A stretch of DNA of 6,127 bases. Source: CADEEX01 sp040081555. Its GTDB lineage: Bacteria > Acidobacteriota > Vicinamibacteria > Vicinamibacterales > CAVVIG01. The stretch's first letter is position 1; the number at the start of each line of letters is the position of its first letter. Position numbers and translations under genes: made by a program. The stretch covers positions 1 through 6,127 of the forward strand of contig JBEBGG010000186.1 of NCBI GenBank assembly GCA_040081555.1. Direction: 5' to 3'. Under the pieces are notes generated by a model, which was not told where the DNA came from, made no database searches, and saw only the letters and a program-made list of their open reading frames with translations. This document shows positions 1 through 6,127 of the stretch, piece by piece.

Positions 1-666
1 GGCCTGCGGGTGGACCGCTACGGTTTCCTCTGGATTACCGATAGCCGCGGCCGGAACGGTCAGGGCCACCAGGTCTTCAAGTACACGCGCGACGGTCAAC
101 GCGTGATGACGCTTGGCACGGCCGGTATCGCGGGCGACGGCCCCAACACCTTCAACGGCCCAACCGATGTGGCGATTGCGGCAAACGGCGATATCTTCGT
201 GGCCGACGGTCACGTCAACTCGCGCATCGTCAAGTTCTCGAAAGAGGGACGTTTCATCAAGGCCTGGGGCAGAAAGGGCAGCGGCCCCGGTGAGTTCGAC
301 GTGCCCCACTCCCTCGCATTCGATGGCCAGGGGCGCCTGCTCGTCGCCGACCGATCCAACAAGCGCATTCAGGTGTTTGATCAGGAGGGCACGTTCATCA
401 CCAACTGGTCGGGGTTCGGATCACCAAGCGGCATCTTCGTCTCGCCAGACGACACGCTCTACGTCGTCGACGCCAACGACGCGAAGCGGTTGTTTGTCGG
501 CAGTGCGAAGGATGGTTCGATCACCCACGTCTTGAAAGACCTGACGCTGGCGGAAAGCGTCGCGGTGGATCGACTGGGCAATGTCTACGTGGGCGAGACG
601 ACGCCAGGAAAGATGGACAACGGCATGGAGACGGGGCACCGGGTCCGCAAGTTGCTGAAAAACTAG
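1..666 (+). CDS. NHL-repeat beta-propeller protein, amidating-lyase-like (5'-truncated)
   Basis: The reading frame is open from the first base, so the true start lies outside the window; the GTG at 10 sits inside a propeller blade and is unlikely to be the start. The visible 221 residues hold about five NHL-type blades (roughly residues 1-39, 51-91, 98-135, 140-178 and 183-221). Each shows the pattern of a hydrophobic-Val/Ala-Asp stretch, a G-x-hydrophobic-(F/Y/W)-V-A/T-D strand, then an R-hydrophobic-x-K/V-F strand, as in DIFVADGHVNSRIVKFSKEG. The style, including AGDGPNTFNGPTDVA and VGSAKDGS, matches secreted six-bladed propellers annotated as peptidyl-alpha-hydroxyglycine alpha-amidating lyase family. 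In animals that fold cleaves peptidyl-hydroxyglycine; in bacteria the activity is mostly untested, so NHL propeller is the safe call. A signal peptide would be off-window. The last blade carries an insertion around PGKMDNGMETGH. The stop overlaps that of the convergent neighbour. Confidence 0.88.
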   Translation, partial: GLRVDRYGFLWITDSRGRNGQGHQVFKYTRDGQRVMTLGTAGIAGDGPNTFNGPTDVAIAANGDIFVADGHVNSRIVKFSKEGRFIKAWGRKGSGPGEFDVPHSLAFDGQGRLLVADRSNKRIQVFDQEGTFITNWSGFGSPSGIFVSPDDTLYVVDANDAKRLFVGSAKDGSITHVLKDLTLAESVAVDRLGNVYVGETTPGKMDNGMETGHRVRKLLKN

Positions 667-1412
667 CGCTGGCCGATGCGCTGGCGCTCGCGGAGAATCA
701 GTCCGTATTCCGCCGACCGCTTCCAGACATGCCCCGCCATTTCCGTGAGCTGCACGGCTTTCAGCCCGGAGTAGAGAAAGAACAGCCCTCCGACGGTCAC
801 TGCGTAGCGCGCAAATACCATCCAGCGGGCGTGGGTATCGGTTCCGAAGGCGCCCAGCAGCAGCAGGCCGGCGAACGCAATCAGTGGCGCCATGATTGTG
901 CGCGAGCCCCACGAGGCGGCGCGCGCCTCCTTCTCCATCAATCCACTGATGATCTGCAGGCGATCGACAGCTGCTTGCGTACGCTCGAAATCATGGCCCA
1001 TGAGCACGTCGCGCAGCGTCACTTGCGCGCGGACGGCTGTGGCAACGCGGCGGTCGCCTTTCAGCCAGGACGTCGGGCTGACATTCACCTGCTGTTCAGG
1101 AAACCGCTTGGTGAGCGCCGCCATGAACGCCGCGCGGGCCTCTGGCGTGCACTCGTTCATCGTTGACATCACGTCGACATCAATGCGGTGGTCGCGTGGC
1201 GTGAAGACGACCTCGTGGAGCTGGCCATCGCTGTCCTGCACATAGGCAGCGGCGTGTGGGGCGATGCCTTCGTGCAACATCGCTTCGTGATCGAGGCACG
1301 GGAGCATGGGCACCGCTGGCGGGTCCTTCGGCTGGAGCCGGTATACCTTAATCGCCAGAATGCGCCCGAGGTCGCTGAGTGCGTTGAAGAAGACGGTGCT
1401 CTCGTCCTGCAC
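663..1412 (-). CDS. Hypothetical protein with two C-terminal membrane helices
   Basis: I do not recognise this 249-residue protein. Residues 1-165 look soluble and mixed alpha/beta, with an early conserved-looking stretch (DLGRILAIKVYRLQPKD, about 14-30) and a charged region before the membrane part. Two hydrophobic helices follow at about 172-189 (IMAPLIAFAGLLLLGAFG) and 198-218 (MVFARYAVTVGGLFFLYSGL), joined by a short loop, then a basic tail ending RERQRIGQR. A helical segment at about 140-165 just before the first membrane helix could be a coiled coil. The start is GTG at 1412; in-frame codons upstream run into a TAG within four codons, so it is the only early start, though no good Shine-Dalgarno precedes it. 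An ATG at 1420 is in another frame and opens only a shadow. It converges with the NHL gene and diverges from the DUF2723 gene. Length, membrane segments and good codon use support a real gene; function is unknown. Confidence 0.72.
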   Translation of the reverse strand: MQDESTVFFNALSDLGRILAIKVYRLQPKDPPAVPMLPCLDHEAMLHEGIAPHAAAYVQDSDGQLHEVVFTPRDHRIDVDVMSTMNECTPEARAAFMAALTKRFPEQQVNVSPTSWLKGDRRVATAVRAQVTLRDVLMGHDFERTQAAVDRLQIISGLMEKEARAASWGSRTIMAPLIAFAGLLLLGAFGTDTHARWMVFARYAVTVGGLFFLYSGLKAVQLTEMAGHVWKRSAEYGLILRERQRIGQR

Positions 1413-1518
1413 GGCGCCATTCTATCGCACGGTCGTGGTGTGGCACGGCCGGCGTGACATGCGACATCGAGGCGCTCCGCCCAGTTCCCCGGCGCCGGTG
1501 GGCAATAATGTCGGTCTC

Positions 1519-4176
1519 ATGCGCCGGTCCGTTCTCCCAGCCGCCGCGGTCGGCGCCGTGGCGTTCGCGGTCTTCGTCGCGACCCTGGCGCCGGGTCTCA
1601 TCGGGATCGAAGACACGCCGAAGTTTCAGTTCATCGGCAAGGTGCTCGGTACTGCCCACAACCCAGGCTACCCGCTCTATGTTGTGCTCTCGCACGCGTT
1701 CGGCTGGCTCCCGGTCGGCGACATTGCCTGGCGCGTGAATCTCATGTCAGCGGTCTTTGCCGCGTTGACCGTGGTACTGCTGCAGTTGACGCTGGTCGAA
1801 CGCGGTAGCTCAGGCCCCGTGAGTGCCGCGGCCGGGCTCGGGCTGGCCACGGGCACGGCCTTCTGGTCCACCGCGACCATCGCGGAAGTCTACTCGCTGA
1901 ACGGCGCGCTCATTGCGGCGATGACGTATGCGCTGGTGCGGTGGCGGCGCACGGGCGCTCAGCTCTGGTTCTTCCTGGCGATCGGATGCTTCTCCCTGGG
2001 CCTTGGTCATCACACCAGTATCGTGACGGTCGGTCCCGCGGTGGCAATATTCGCGATCGTCACGGCGCCGAGATTTGCTCTGGCGCCTCGGACCATAGCG
2101 GTGATTCTTGGCCTCTTCGCGCTCGGCTTTTCTCAGTATCTCTTCGTGATGATGCGCACGTTACAGGGCGCGTATCTCGAGTCGACGGCAAGCAGCGTTT
2201 CTGAACTCTGGGAAGTGATTCGAGGGGCGCAGTGGGAGGGCATGGTTCAACCGTTCTCCCTTGGCACGGTGAAGGGCCAAGGGCCGATCATCGCGCGGTT
2301 CCTGACGGGTGAACTCTCACCTCCCATTACCCTGATGGCGCTGGTCGGTGTTGTCACGCTGGCGATTCGAGACAAAGGGCTGTTGGTGCTCACTGCGGGA
2401 TCGTTGGCCGGCGTTGTTGCCTTCGCGACGTTCTTTCCAGGGCAGACGCCATTCTTTCTCGTGCCGGCGTACTTCTTTCTCTGGCTGCTGGCGATAGTCG
2501 GCCTGGAAGCGATGATCGCCGCGCTTCCGGGACTCAGTGTTGGCGCGCAGGCGATTGCGGCAGCGACGCCAGTGCTCGCGGTTGTGACGTGGCACGGCGT
2601 GACCAACGTCAGCGTCAACGACTTGAGCCACCGGCGATTCGAGATGCGCTACTTCGACGCCCTGATCAGGCAGTTACCTCGGCGCTCGGCCCTGATGGCC
2701 GAAGATTGGTTTGTCGATCGCCTGGTCCTCTACGAAAAGTTTACCAACGACGTTTTCACGGACCACGAGCTCGCCGACCGCGTCTACGCCACCCCGGAGG
2801 CGGCCAGGGACTACAGCGCACGAGGATACGGGCTGTTTGCCTTTCCCAAGACCGCAGCCAGCCTGCGAGATGAAGGCTTCGATTTCGACCACGCGATGTG
2901 GCCGCTCGAGTACGGTTCGATTCGGCAGTACCTCGCCGATCAGCCGAGTGGAACCGTGGTGGCACTGGCCGTGCCGGCGATGCGGCTCGGAACCTCCTTG
3001 GCGGACGACGGCGTGCCACTTGACATCATCGGGGGGCGTGTTCCGAAGCCATCGTGGTCTAACCTCGCAGCGATCGGTGCCGTTGGTCGCTCAGGTGGAC
3101 TGCAGTCTGAATCGAAGGATCTTTTGGCCTCGGTATTTGCGGGCCCCGGCCTCCCGATCGGGACGAGCCGCATCCATGCGCCCACGGCGATTCTGGCGGA
3201 GGCCGTCTACGACCGCGCGTCGATTCGTGTGGGTGCACGGGAGGTCATTCGATCGCACTGGCCGGTGGTCGCGCTCTGGGATTCACACGGGACCATGATC
3301 GCGGCCTTTGCATTCACACCAGACGGACGGGCACCGGTGCAGGACAGCCCGGTAAGTGTCCACAGGCTTCGCACCATTCGCGAGTGGATTCAGGTCGCTT
3401 CGAGGCCCGTGAACATTTCGTCGGCGAGCGCGAGCGGGCACGTGCTCGTGCGACCCGTTCCGGCTGCCTCTGCGCTCGTGGTGTACGCAGGACGCCAGGA
3501 TGTGTTGGCGCCGCACGTGTTCGATCCGACAATCGGAGCGCCCGACGCTACGGTCGATGAGTTCCGTGGCGGCAGCGAATCGCTTGGGCGCGCGCTGGAG
3601 CACGACGGCTGGCCGGTACAGCCAGCGCTGCAAGAGATGGCGCATGTGTACCGCATCGAACTGGGGCCCTTCAATGGACCGCGTCAGTTGGCCTTCGGAG
3701 GTCTTCCTGACGTGGTCCTGGCACGCCAGTCTGGACCGGGCGAGCCCGCAGCACTCTACGGGCTCGACCTGACCGGGCAGTTGGAGCCCATTGACGACAG
3801 TGTCGACCGCCTGCGGGTTGCTCGCGACCATCATCAGTTGTTTCTGGCGGGCGGGTGGTCGGCCATCAGTGGCGATGGCGCAGGAGGGTTCAGCAAGACC
3901 AGCGGTGCCCGCGCCGAAATCCTGCTGCCATGCGGCGCCGGCGCCTGCTCGACGGTCGATATGCAACTAATGCTTGAGGGCGAGGGTGGCACCGTCGGTT
4001 TGGAGGTCAACGGCCTGGCGCTCGAGACGCAGCCGATGGTGGGTGGTTGGAACCGCTACCGGTGGGCGGTGCCAGCCAGGGCGCTCCATGCGGGAGTGAA
4101 TTCGTTTGTGCTTCGCGTCGCTCAGCCTGTGGTCTTGAGCGATGTGCTGGTGGCAAGGGCGGGGACGTCATCGTGA
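1519..4176 (+). CDS. DUF2723 family membrane protein, putative GT-C glycosyltransferase with large C-terminal domain
   Basis: The 885-residue product begins with the DUF2723 signature: a first membrane helix (AAAVGAVAFAVFVATLAPGL, about 8-27), then an acidic loop (E31, D32), LGTAHNPGYPLY (43-54) and RVNLMSAVFAALT (72-84), followed by AEVYSLN (123-129) and GLGHHTSI (161-168). About ten hydrophobic segments run to residue 360. Such GT-C-fold proteins transfer sugars from polyprenyl-phosphate donors on the outer face of the inner membrane; donor and acceptor here are unknown. Residues 390-885 are soluble and probably periplasmic. About 565-600 (IRVGAREVIRSHWPVVALWD) loosely resembles an ILEI/FAM3-type domain, and 779-882 looks like a beta-sandwich of carbohydrate-binding type (GGW near 778-780, VNG at 830-832, GWNRYRWAVPARAL at 843-856). 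The frame is open back to 1306, but I chose ATG 1519 because it sits directly before the first membrane helix and avoids overlapping the divergent gene; ATG 1459 is an alternative. Neither has a clear Shine-Dalgarno. Confidence 0.87.
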   Translation: MRRSVLPAAAVGAVAFAVFVATLAPGLIGIEDTPKFQFIGKVLGTAHNPGYPLYVVLSHAFGWLPVGDIAWRVNLMSAVFAALTVVLLQLTLVERGSSGPVSAAAGLGLATGTAFWSTATIAEVYSLNGALIAAMTYALVRWRRTGAQLWFFLAIGCFSLGLGHHTSIVTVGPAVAIFAIVTAPRFALAPRTIAVILGLFALGFSQYLFVMMRTLQGAYLESTASSVSELWEVIRGAQWEGMVQPFSLGTVKGQGPIIARFLTGELSPPITLMALVGVVTLAIRDKGLLVLTAGSLAGVVAFATFFPGQTPFFLVPAYFFLWLLAIVGLEAMIAALPGLSVGAQAIAAATPVLAVVTWHGVTNVSVNDLSHRRFEMRYFDALIRQLPRRSALMAEDWFVDRLVLYEKFTNDVFTDHELADRVYATPEAARDYSARGYGLFAFPKTAASLRDEGFDFDHAMWPLEYGSIRQYLADQPSGTVVALAVPAMRLGTSLADDGVPLDIIGGRVPKPSWSNLAAIGAVGRSGGLQSESKDLLASVFAGPGLPIGTSRIHAPTAILAEAVYDRASIRVGAREVIRSHWPVVALWDSHGTMIAAFAFTPDGRAPVQDSPVSVHRLRTIREWIQVASRPVNISSASASGHVLVRPVPAASALVVYAGRQDVLAPHVFDPTIGAPDATVDEFRGGSESLGRALEHDGWPVQPALQEMAHVYRIELGPFNGPRQLAFGGLPDVVLARQSGPGEPAALYGLDLTGQLEPIDDSVDRLRVARDHHQLFLAGGWSAISGDGAGGFSKTSGARAEILLPCGAGACSTVDMQLMLEGEGGTVGLEVNGLALETQPMVGGWNRYRWAVPARALHAGVNSFVLRVAQPVVLSDVLVARAGTSS

Positions 4177-4399
4177 TGCGCACGCGCCTCGTCGAGGTCC
4201 GAGCGGCGCAGGTTCTGGGAGCGGTATGGCGACTGCGAGGGCGATTGTGTTCTCAATGTGCGCCGGAATTTCTGCGTCTCGCCGGGTGCCGGCATTCTGC
4301 TGGGGCATCGGTGCGGCTGTTTTGAGGCCGAGCGTCTACCAGAACGGGACGAGGCCAGGAGCGGAGTGATAAAGTAGGGCAGACGGCAGGAGGCGGATA
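4177..4399. other. Intergenic region with no convincing gene
   Basis: These 223 bases separate the DUF2723 gene from the small-protein/Kdo hydroxylase pair. I see no tRNA, no strong terminator hairpin and no recognisable protein. An ATG at 4176 overlaps the preceding stop (TGATG) and opens 49 codons to 4325, but the product is Arg/Ala/Leu-rich and unlike any family I know, and third-position GC preference fades along it. The AT-richer stretch TGATAAAGT near 4367-4375 is a possible -10 region for the downstream pair, but no matching -35 is visible. The promoter for the downstream genes most likely lies in this gap. Confidence 0.5.
4388..4393 (+). promoter_or_regulatory. Shine-Dalgarno AGGAGG fixing a GTG start
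   Basis: A perfect AGGAGG lies six bases before the GTG at 4400. It is the best ribosome binding site in the window. It supports both the reality of the short 69-codon gene and its non-ATG start. Confidence 0.8.
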
Positions 4400-4609
4400 G
4401 TGGCAAATCGAACTCGACCGACGCTCGAAAAGCGGGCCAAGGAACGCGCCCGACAGGAAAAACGCAAACTGAAGGATGAGCGGCGCGTCAGCGCGAAGGC
4501 CCAGAAAGCCGCGAACCCGCGTCAGGAAGGCGACGAAGATCCGGATATTGCTGGCATCACACCTGGTCCGCAGCCCTCGCCCTGGGGTGACGAAGACGAG
4601 ATCGTTTGA
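4400..4609 (+). CDS. Small highly charged protein coupled to Kdo hydroxylase
   Basis: This 69-residue protein has two parts. Residues 1-42 are strongly basic and predicted helical, rich in Lys, Arg, Glu and Ala (EKRAKERARQEKRKLKDERR at 10-29). Residues 43-69 are acidic and Pro/Gly-rich, with DPDIAGITPGPQPSPWGDED at about 47-66. There is no signal peptide, membrane helix or cysteine. The pattern of an MANRTRPT-like start, a basic helix and a DPDIAGI-PGPQP tail reminds me of small uncharacterised proteins annotated in acidobacterial genomes; this is recollection, not a search. The basic helix could bind RNA, DNA or ribosomes, but nothing proves it. The start is GTG behind a perfect AGGAGG. Its stop overlaps the TTG start of the Kdo hydroxylase gene by four bases (TTGA), so the two are almost certainly co-transcribed and translationally coupled. 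Confidence 0.8.
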   Translation: MANRTRPTLEKRAKERARQEKRKLKDERRVSAKAQKAANPRQEGDEDPDIAGITPGPQPSPWGDEDEIV

Positions 4610-5481
4610 GTCGTATCGTCCCGATTGAGCACCGTGCGTGGTCGGGTGCCGTTACGTCAGACGTAACAGCCACGGCCACCGCCGCACTCGAGAGCGGCCG
4701 GGTCCTGTTTTTTCCGTACCTTCCGTTCATCGTCGAGCAGGCCGAGACCGAGATCTTTTCGCCGGCCATTCTCTCTTCCAGCAAGAACACCAGTTTCGAC
4801 CCAGAGAGCGGCCGCGTCGGGGGGACGACCCTCGAGGGTCGGTCGCGTGACAGTCTGCGCGGGCTGCTCGCGCGATTCAGCGATGCGACGCACGCGTTGG
4901 TGCGCGAGCTATTGCCCGCATATGCGGCGCACGTGCAGCGTGCCCGCACCAGCTTCAGACCTGCGGAAATTGCCGGCCGCCGGAGCTCGTGGCGCAAGGA
5001 TGACAGCCGACTGCATGTCGACGCATTCCCGGCGTCTCCCGTGCAGGCGCGGCGAATTCTCCGTGTGTTTTCGAACGTGAATCCACTGGGTGCGCCGAGG
5101 ACGTGGCGTGTCGGCGGCGAGTTTTCGGACGTGGCTCGTCGATTTGACACCGCGCTCGCGCTGCCACTGCCCTGGAGCGGGGCCCTCTTGCGCCTCTTGC
5201 ACGTCACCAAGTCTCGGCGCACGCCCTATGACGCGCTGATGCTGCAACTGCACGACCTGATGAAGGGCGACGTGACGTTTCAGCGGGAGGCCGAGCAGGA
5301 AGCCTTTGAGTTTCCGGCCGGGTCGACCTGGATGGCCCTGACCGATCAGGTCGGGCATGCCGCGATGGCTGGACAGTATCAGCTGGAGCAGACCTATTTG
5401 CTGCCCGTGGCGGCCATGCAGGACCAGGCCCGATCACCGCTGCGAGTGCTCGAGCGGCTCAAGGGACGTGCGCTGGCCTGA
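4606..5481 (+). CDS. kdoO: Kdo 3-hydroxylase, Fe(II)/2-oxoglutarate dioxygenase
   Basis: The 291-residue product matches the Kdo hydroxylase family along its whole length. Characterised members (KdoO of Burkholderia and Yersinia) use O2, Fe(II) and 2-oxoglutarate to hydroxylate C3 of Kdo on the LPS inner core, giving Ko. Visible family blocks are GRVLFFPYLPF (31-41), TSFRPAEIAGR (115-125), RKDDSRLHVDAFPASP (130-145), RILRVFSNVNP (150-160), YDALMLQLHDLMKGD (208-222) and FPAGSTWMALTDQVGHAAMA (236-255). The metal-binding facial triad is readily proposed as H137-x-D139 and H251. No signal peptide or membrane helix is seen, consistent with action on the cytoplasmic side. The TTG start at 4606 overlaps the stop of the small upstream gene; no better in-frame start precedes the conserved region. 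Translation probably depends on coupling, as the local Shine-Dalgarno is weak. A palindrome at 4651-4667 lies inside the early codons. Confidence 0.93.
   Translation: MSRIVPIEHRAWSGAVTSDVTATATAALESGRVLFFPYLPFIVEQAETEIFSPAILSSSKNTSFDPESGRVGGTTLEGRSRDSLRGLLARFSDATHALVRELLPAYAAHVQRARTSFRPAEIAGRRSSWRKDDSRLHVDAFPASPVQARRILRVFSNVNPLGAPRTWRVGGEFSDVARRFDTALALPLPWSGALLRLLHVTKSRRTPYDALMLQLHDLMKGDVTFQREAEQEAFEFPAGSTWMALTDQVGHAAMAGQYQLEQTYLLPVAAMQDQARSPLRVLERLKGRALA
4651..4667. repeat. Perfect 7-bp inverted repeat with 3-base loop inside kdoO
   Basis: GTTACGT, CAG, ACGTAAC form a perfect 17-base interrupted palindrome 45 bases after the kdoO start. The arms are more AT-rich than their surroundings. It encodes V-T-S-D-V-T in a poorly conserved N-terminal stretch ahead of the family core. 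As DNA it could be an operator; as RNA it forms a triloop hairpin near the start of the coding region. Chance is also possible. Confidence 0.55.
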
Positions 5482-5483
5482 GG

Positions 5484-5906
5484 CTATTGCGCCCGCAGGA
5501 GTAAGACCGGAATCTTCACGAGGTGGCGGACCTTGTCGACCGTTGCTCCCAAGAGCACGTCGGCAATGAAGCGATGGCCGTGCGTCGACATCGCCAGCAG
5601 ATCCACACCGCCCCGCTCCGCGATGCGAATCAATTCGGTGGCCGGGTCGCCCTTGGCCAGTTCAATCGACACGGTCAATCCTTCCGCCCTTAGCTTCGCC
5701 TGCAACGTCTCCAGGTAGGCAAGGTCGCCGCGCATTTCTTCGGATTCCTTGAGCTTGAGCTGGTCGAAATTGCGCGCTGCAAATCCGTCCGCGACGTGCA
5801 CCAGCAGTAGCTCGGCACCGACGGTTCTCGCCAGTGCTGACGCGTGCCTGACGATGGTGTCGTCGGCGGGGGAGTGCTCGATGGCTACGAGAATGCGGCG
5901 ATACAT
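5484..5906 (-). CDS. Universal stress protein, UspA family
   Basis: The 140-residue product has the single-domain Usp length and fold pattern: YRRILVAIEHSP at the N-terminus (beta-1 and the first loop), AELLLVHVAD (31-40), GDPATELIRIAERGGVDLLA (86-105), then the nucleotide-binding loop STHGHRFIADVLLGAT (107-122) and a closing strand IPVLLLRAQ. The loop fits the ATP-binding pattern G-x2-G-x9-G-(S/T) in its second and third glycines (G110, G120), but the first position is Ser107 and the residue after G120 is Ala. The Asp usual in the first loop is replaced by Glu10. ATP binding is therefore plausible but not certain. ATG at 5904-5906 is the start. The gene begins 10 bases after the stop of the NRAMP transporter on the same strand, suggesting an operon, and it converges with kdoO with only 2 bases between stops. 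Confidence 0.93.
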   Translation of the reverse strand: MYRRILVAIEHSPADDTIVRHASALARTVGAELLLVHVADGFAARNFDQLKLKESEEMRGDLAYLETLQAKLRAEGLTVSIELAKGDPATELIRIAERGGVDLLAMSTHGHRFIADVLLGATVDKVRHLVKIPVLLLRAQ

Positions 5907-5916
5907 TGTCTGAATC

Positions 5917-6127
5917 TTACAGGCTGGCGACGGTCTGCCAGAGCAGCCAGGCGTTGAGCGCCGCGATCACGGCCGCAACGGTCCACGCGAGGGCTCTTAC
6001 CCACATCGGGCTGACGAATTCGCCCATCTTGTGTCGATCGCCCGTGAACGCGACGAGTGGGAACACCGCGAAGGGTAGCTGCAAGCTGAGGATCACCTGG
6101 CTCAGGATGAGCAGCGGCCCGCTGCTC
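5917..6127 (-). CDS. mntH: NRAMP family divalent metal transporter, C-terminal end (truncated by window)
   Basis: Reading the minus strand from the window edge gives 69 residues ending in TAA at 5917-5919. The stretch ILSQVILSLQLPFAVFPLVA, followed by FTGDRHKMGEFVSPMW, is the characteristic late part of bacterial NRAMP (MntH-type) transporters, with a final membrane helix (ALAWTVAAVIAALNAWLLW). The family imports Mn2+ or Fe2+ by proton symport through the inner membrane. The metal-binding motifs of helices 1 and 6 are off-window, so the substrate cannot be judged and the symbol rests on family membership. It sits immediately upstream of the universal stress protein gene in the direction of transcription, 10 bases apart. 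Confidence 0.88.
   Translation of the reverse strand, partial: SSGPLLILSQVILSLQLPFAVFPLVAFTGDRHKMGEFVSPMWVRALAWTVAAVIAALNAWLLWQTVASL

Noticed and set aside
421..912. 163-codon minus-strand frame across the NHL gene
   Set aside because: It is antisense to propeller blades and overlaps the minus-strand membrane protein in another frame; its composition is Arg/His-rich, typical of a shadow in GC-rich DNA.
1504..1509. AATAAT as a -10 box for the DUF2723 gene
   Set aside because: It lies only 9 bases before the chosen ATG and has no recognisable -35 about 17 bases upstream.
1306..1518. N-terminal extension of the DUF2723 frame back to ATG 1306
   Set aside because: It would overlap the divergent minus-strand gene by about 107 bases, and the added 71 residues are low-complexity basic sequence ahead of the natural first membrane helix.
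3283..3966. 227-codon minus-strand frame inside the DUF2723 gene
   Set aside because: It lies entirely antisense to a gene with a clear family signature, and no recognisable motif is seen in it.
4190..4200. Short inverted repeat CCTCG-T-CGAGG as a terminator after the DUF2723 gene
   Set aside because: The loop is too short for the full stem, the stem is small, and no T-run follows.
4557..5222. 221-codon minus-strand frame antisense to kdoO
   Set aside because: The plus strand carries the conserved Kdo hydroxylase blocks over this whole stretch; the antisense product is Arg/Ser/Pro-rich with no motif.

Overview
The window is GC-rich, almost fully coding bacterial DNA with tight gene spacing. 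It encodes a Kdo hydroxylase, so the host should be a Gram-negative-type bacterium with Kdo-containing lipopolysaccharide. The mix of an amidating-lyase-like NHL propeller, a DUF2723 membrane protein with a long C-terminal domain, and a small basic protein coupled to the Kdo hydroxylase resembles Acidobacteriota (Vicinamibacteria-like). That placement is an inference from protein style; no rRNA or other marker is present.

Layout: (1) 1-666, plus strand, is the C-terminal part of an NHL-repeat beta-propeller. It converges on (2) 663-1412, minus strand, an unrecognised protein with two C-terminal membrane helices; their stop codons share the palindrome CTAG. (3) After a short divergent intergenic region, 1519-4176, plus strand, encodes a large DUF2723 (GT-C-like) membrane protein with a soluble C-terminal half. 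(4) 4177-4399 holds no convincing gene. (5) 4400-4609 and 4606-5481, plus strand, form a two-gene unit with a 4-base stop/start overlap: a 69-residue charged small protein and a Kdo 3-hydroxylase. (6) Converging on it after 2 bases is a minus-strand pair: a universal stress protein (5484-5906), preceded in transcription by the C-terminal end of an NRAMP metal transporter (5917-6127, cut by the window edge).

Functionally, two genes relate to the cell envelope (the DUF2723 putative glycosyltransferase and the Kdo hydroxylase that modifies the LPS inner core). The NRAMP-Usp pair points to metal uptake with a stress-linked partner. There is no mobile element, CRISPR array, tRNA or rRNA. I see no clear evidence of a wholly new system; the most open questions are the small protein coupled to the Kdo hydroxylase, the C-terminal half of the DUF2723 protein, and the unrecognised two-helix protein.
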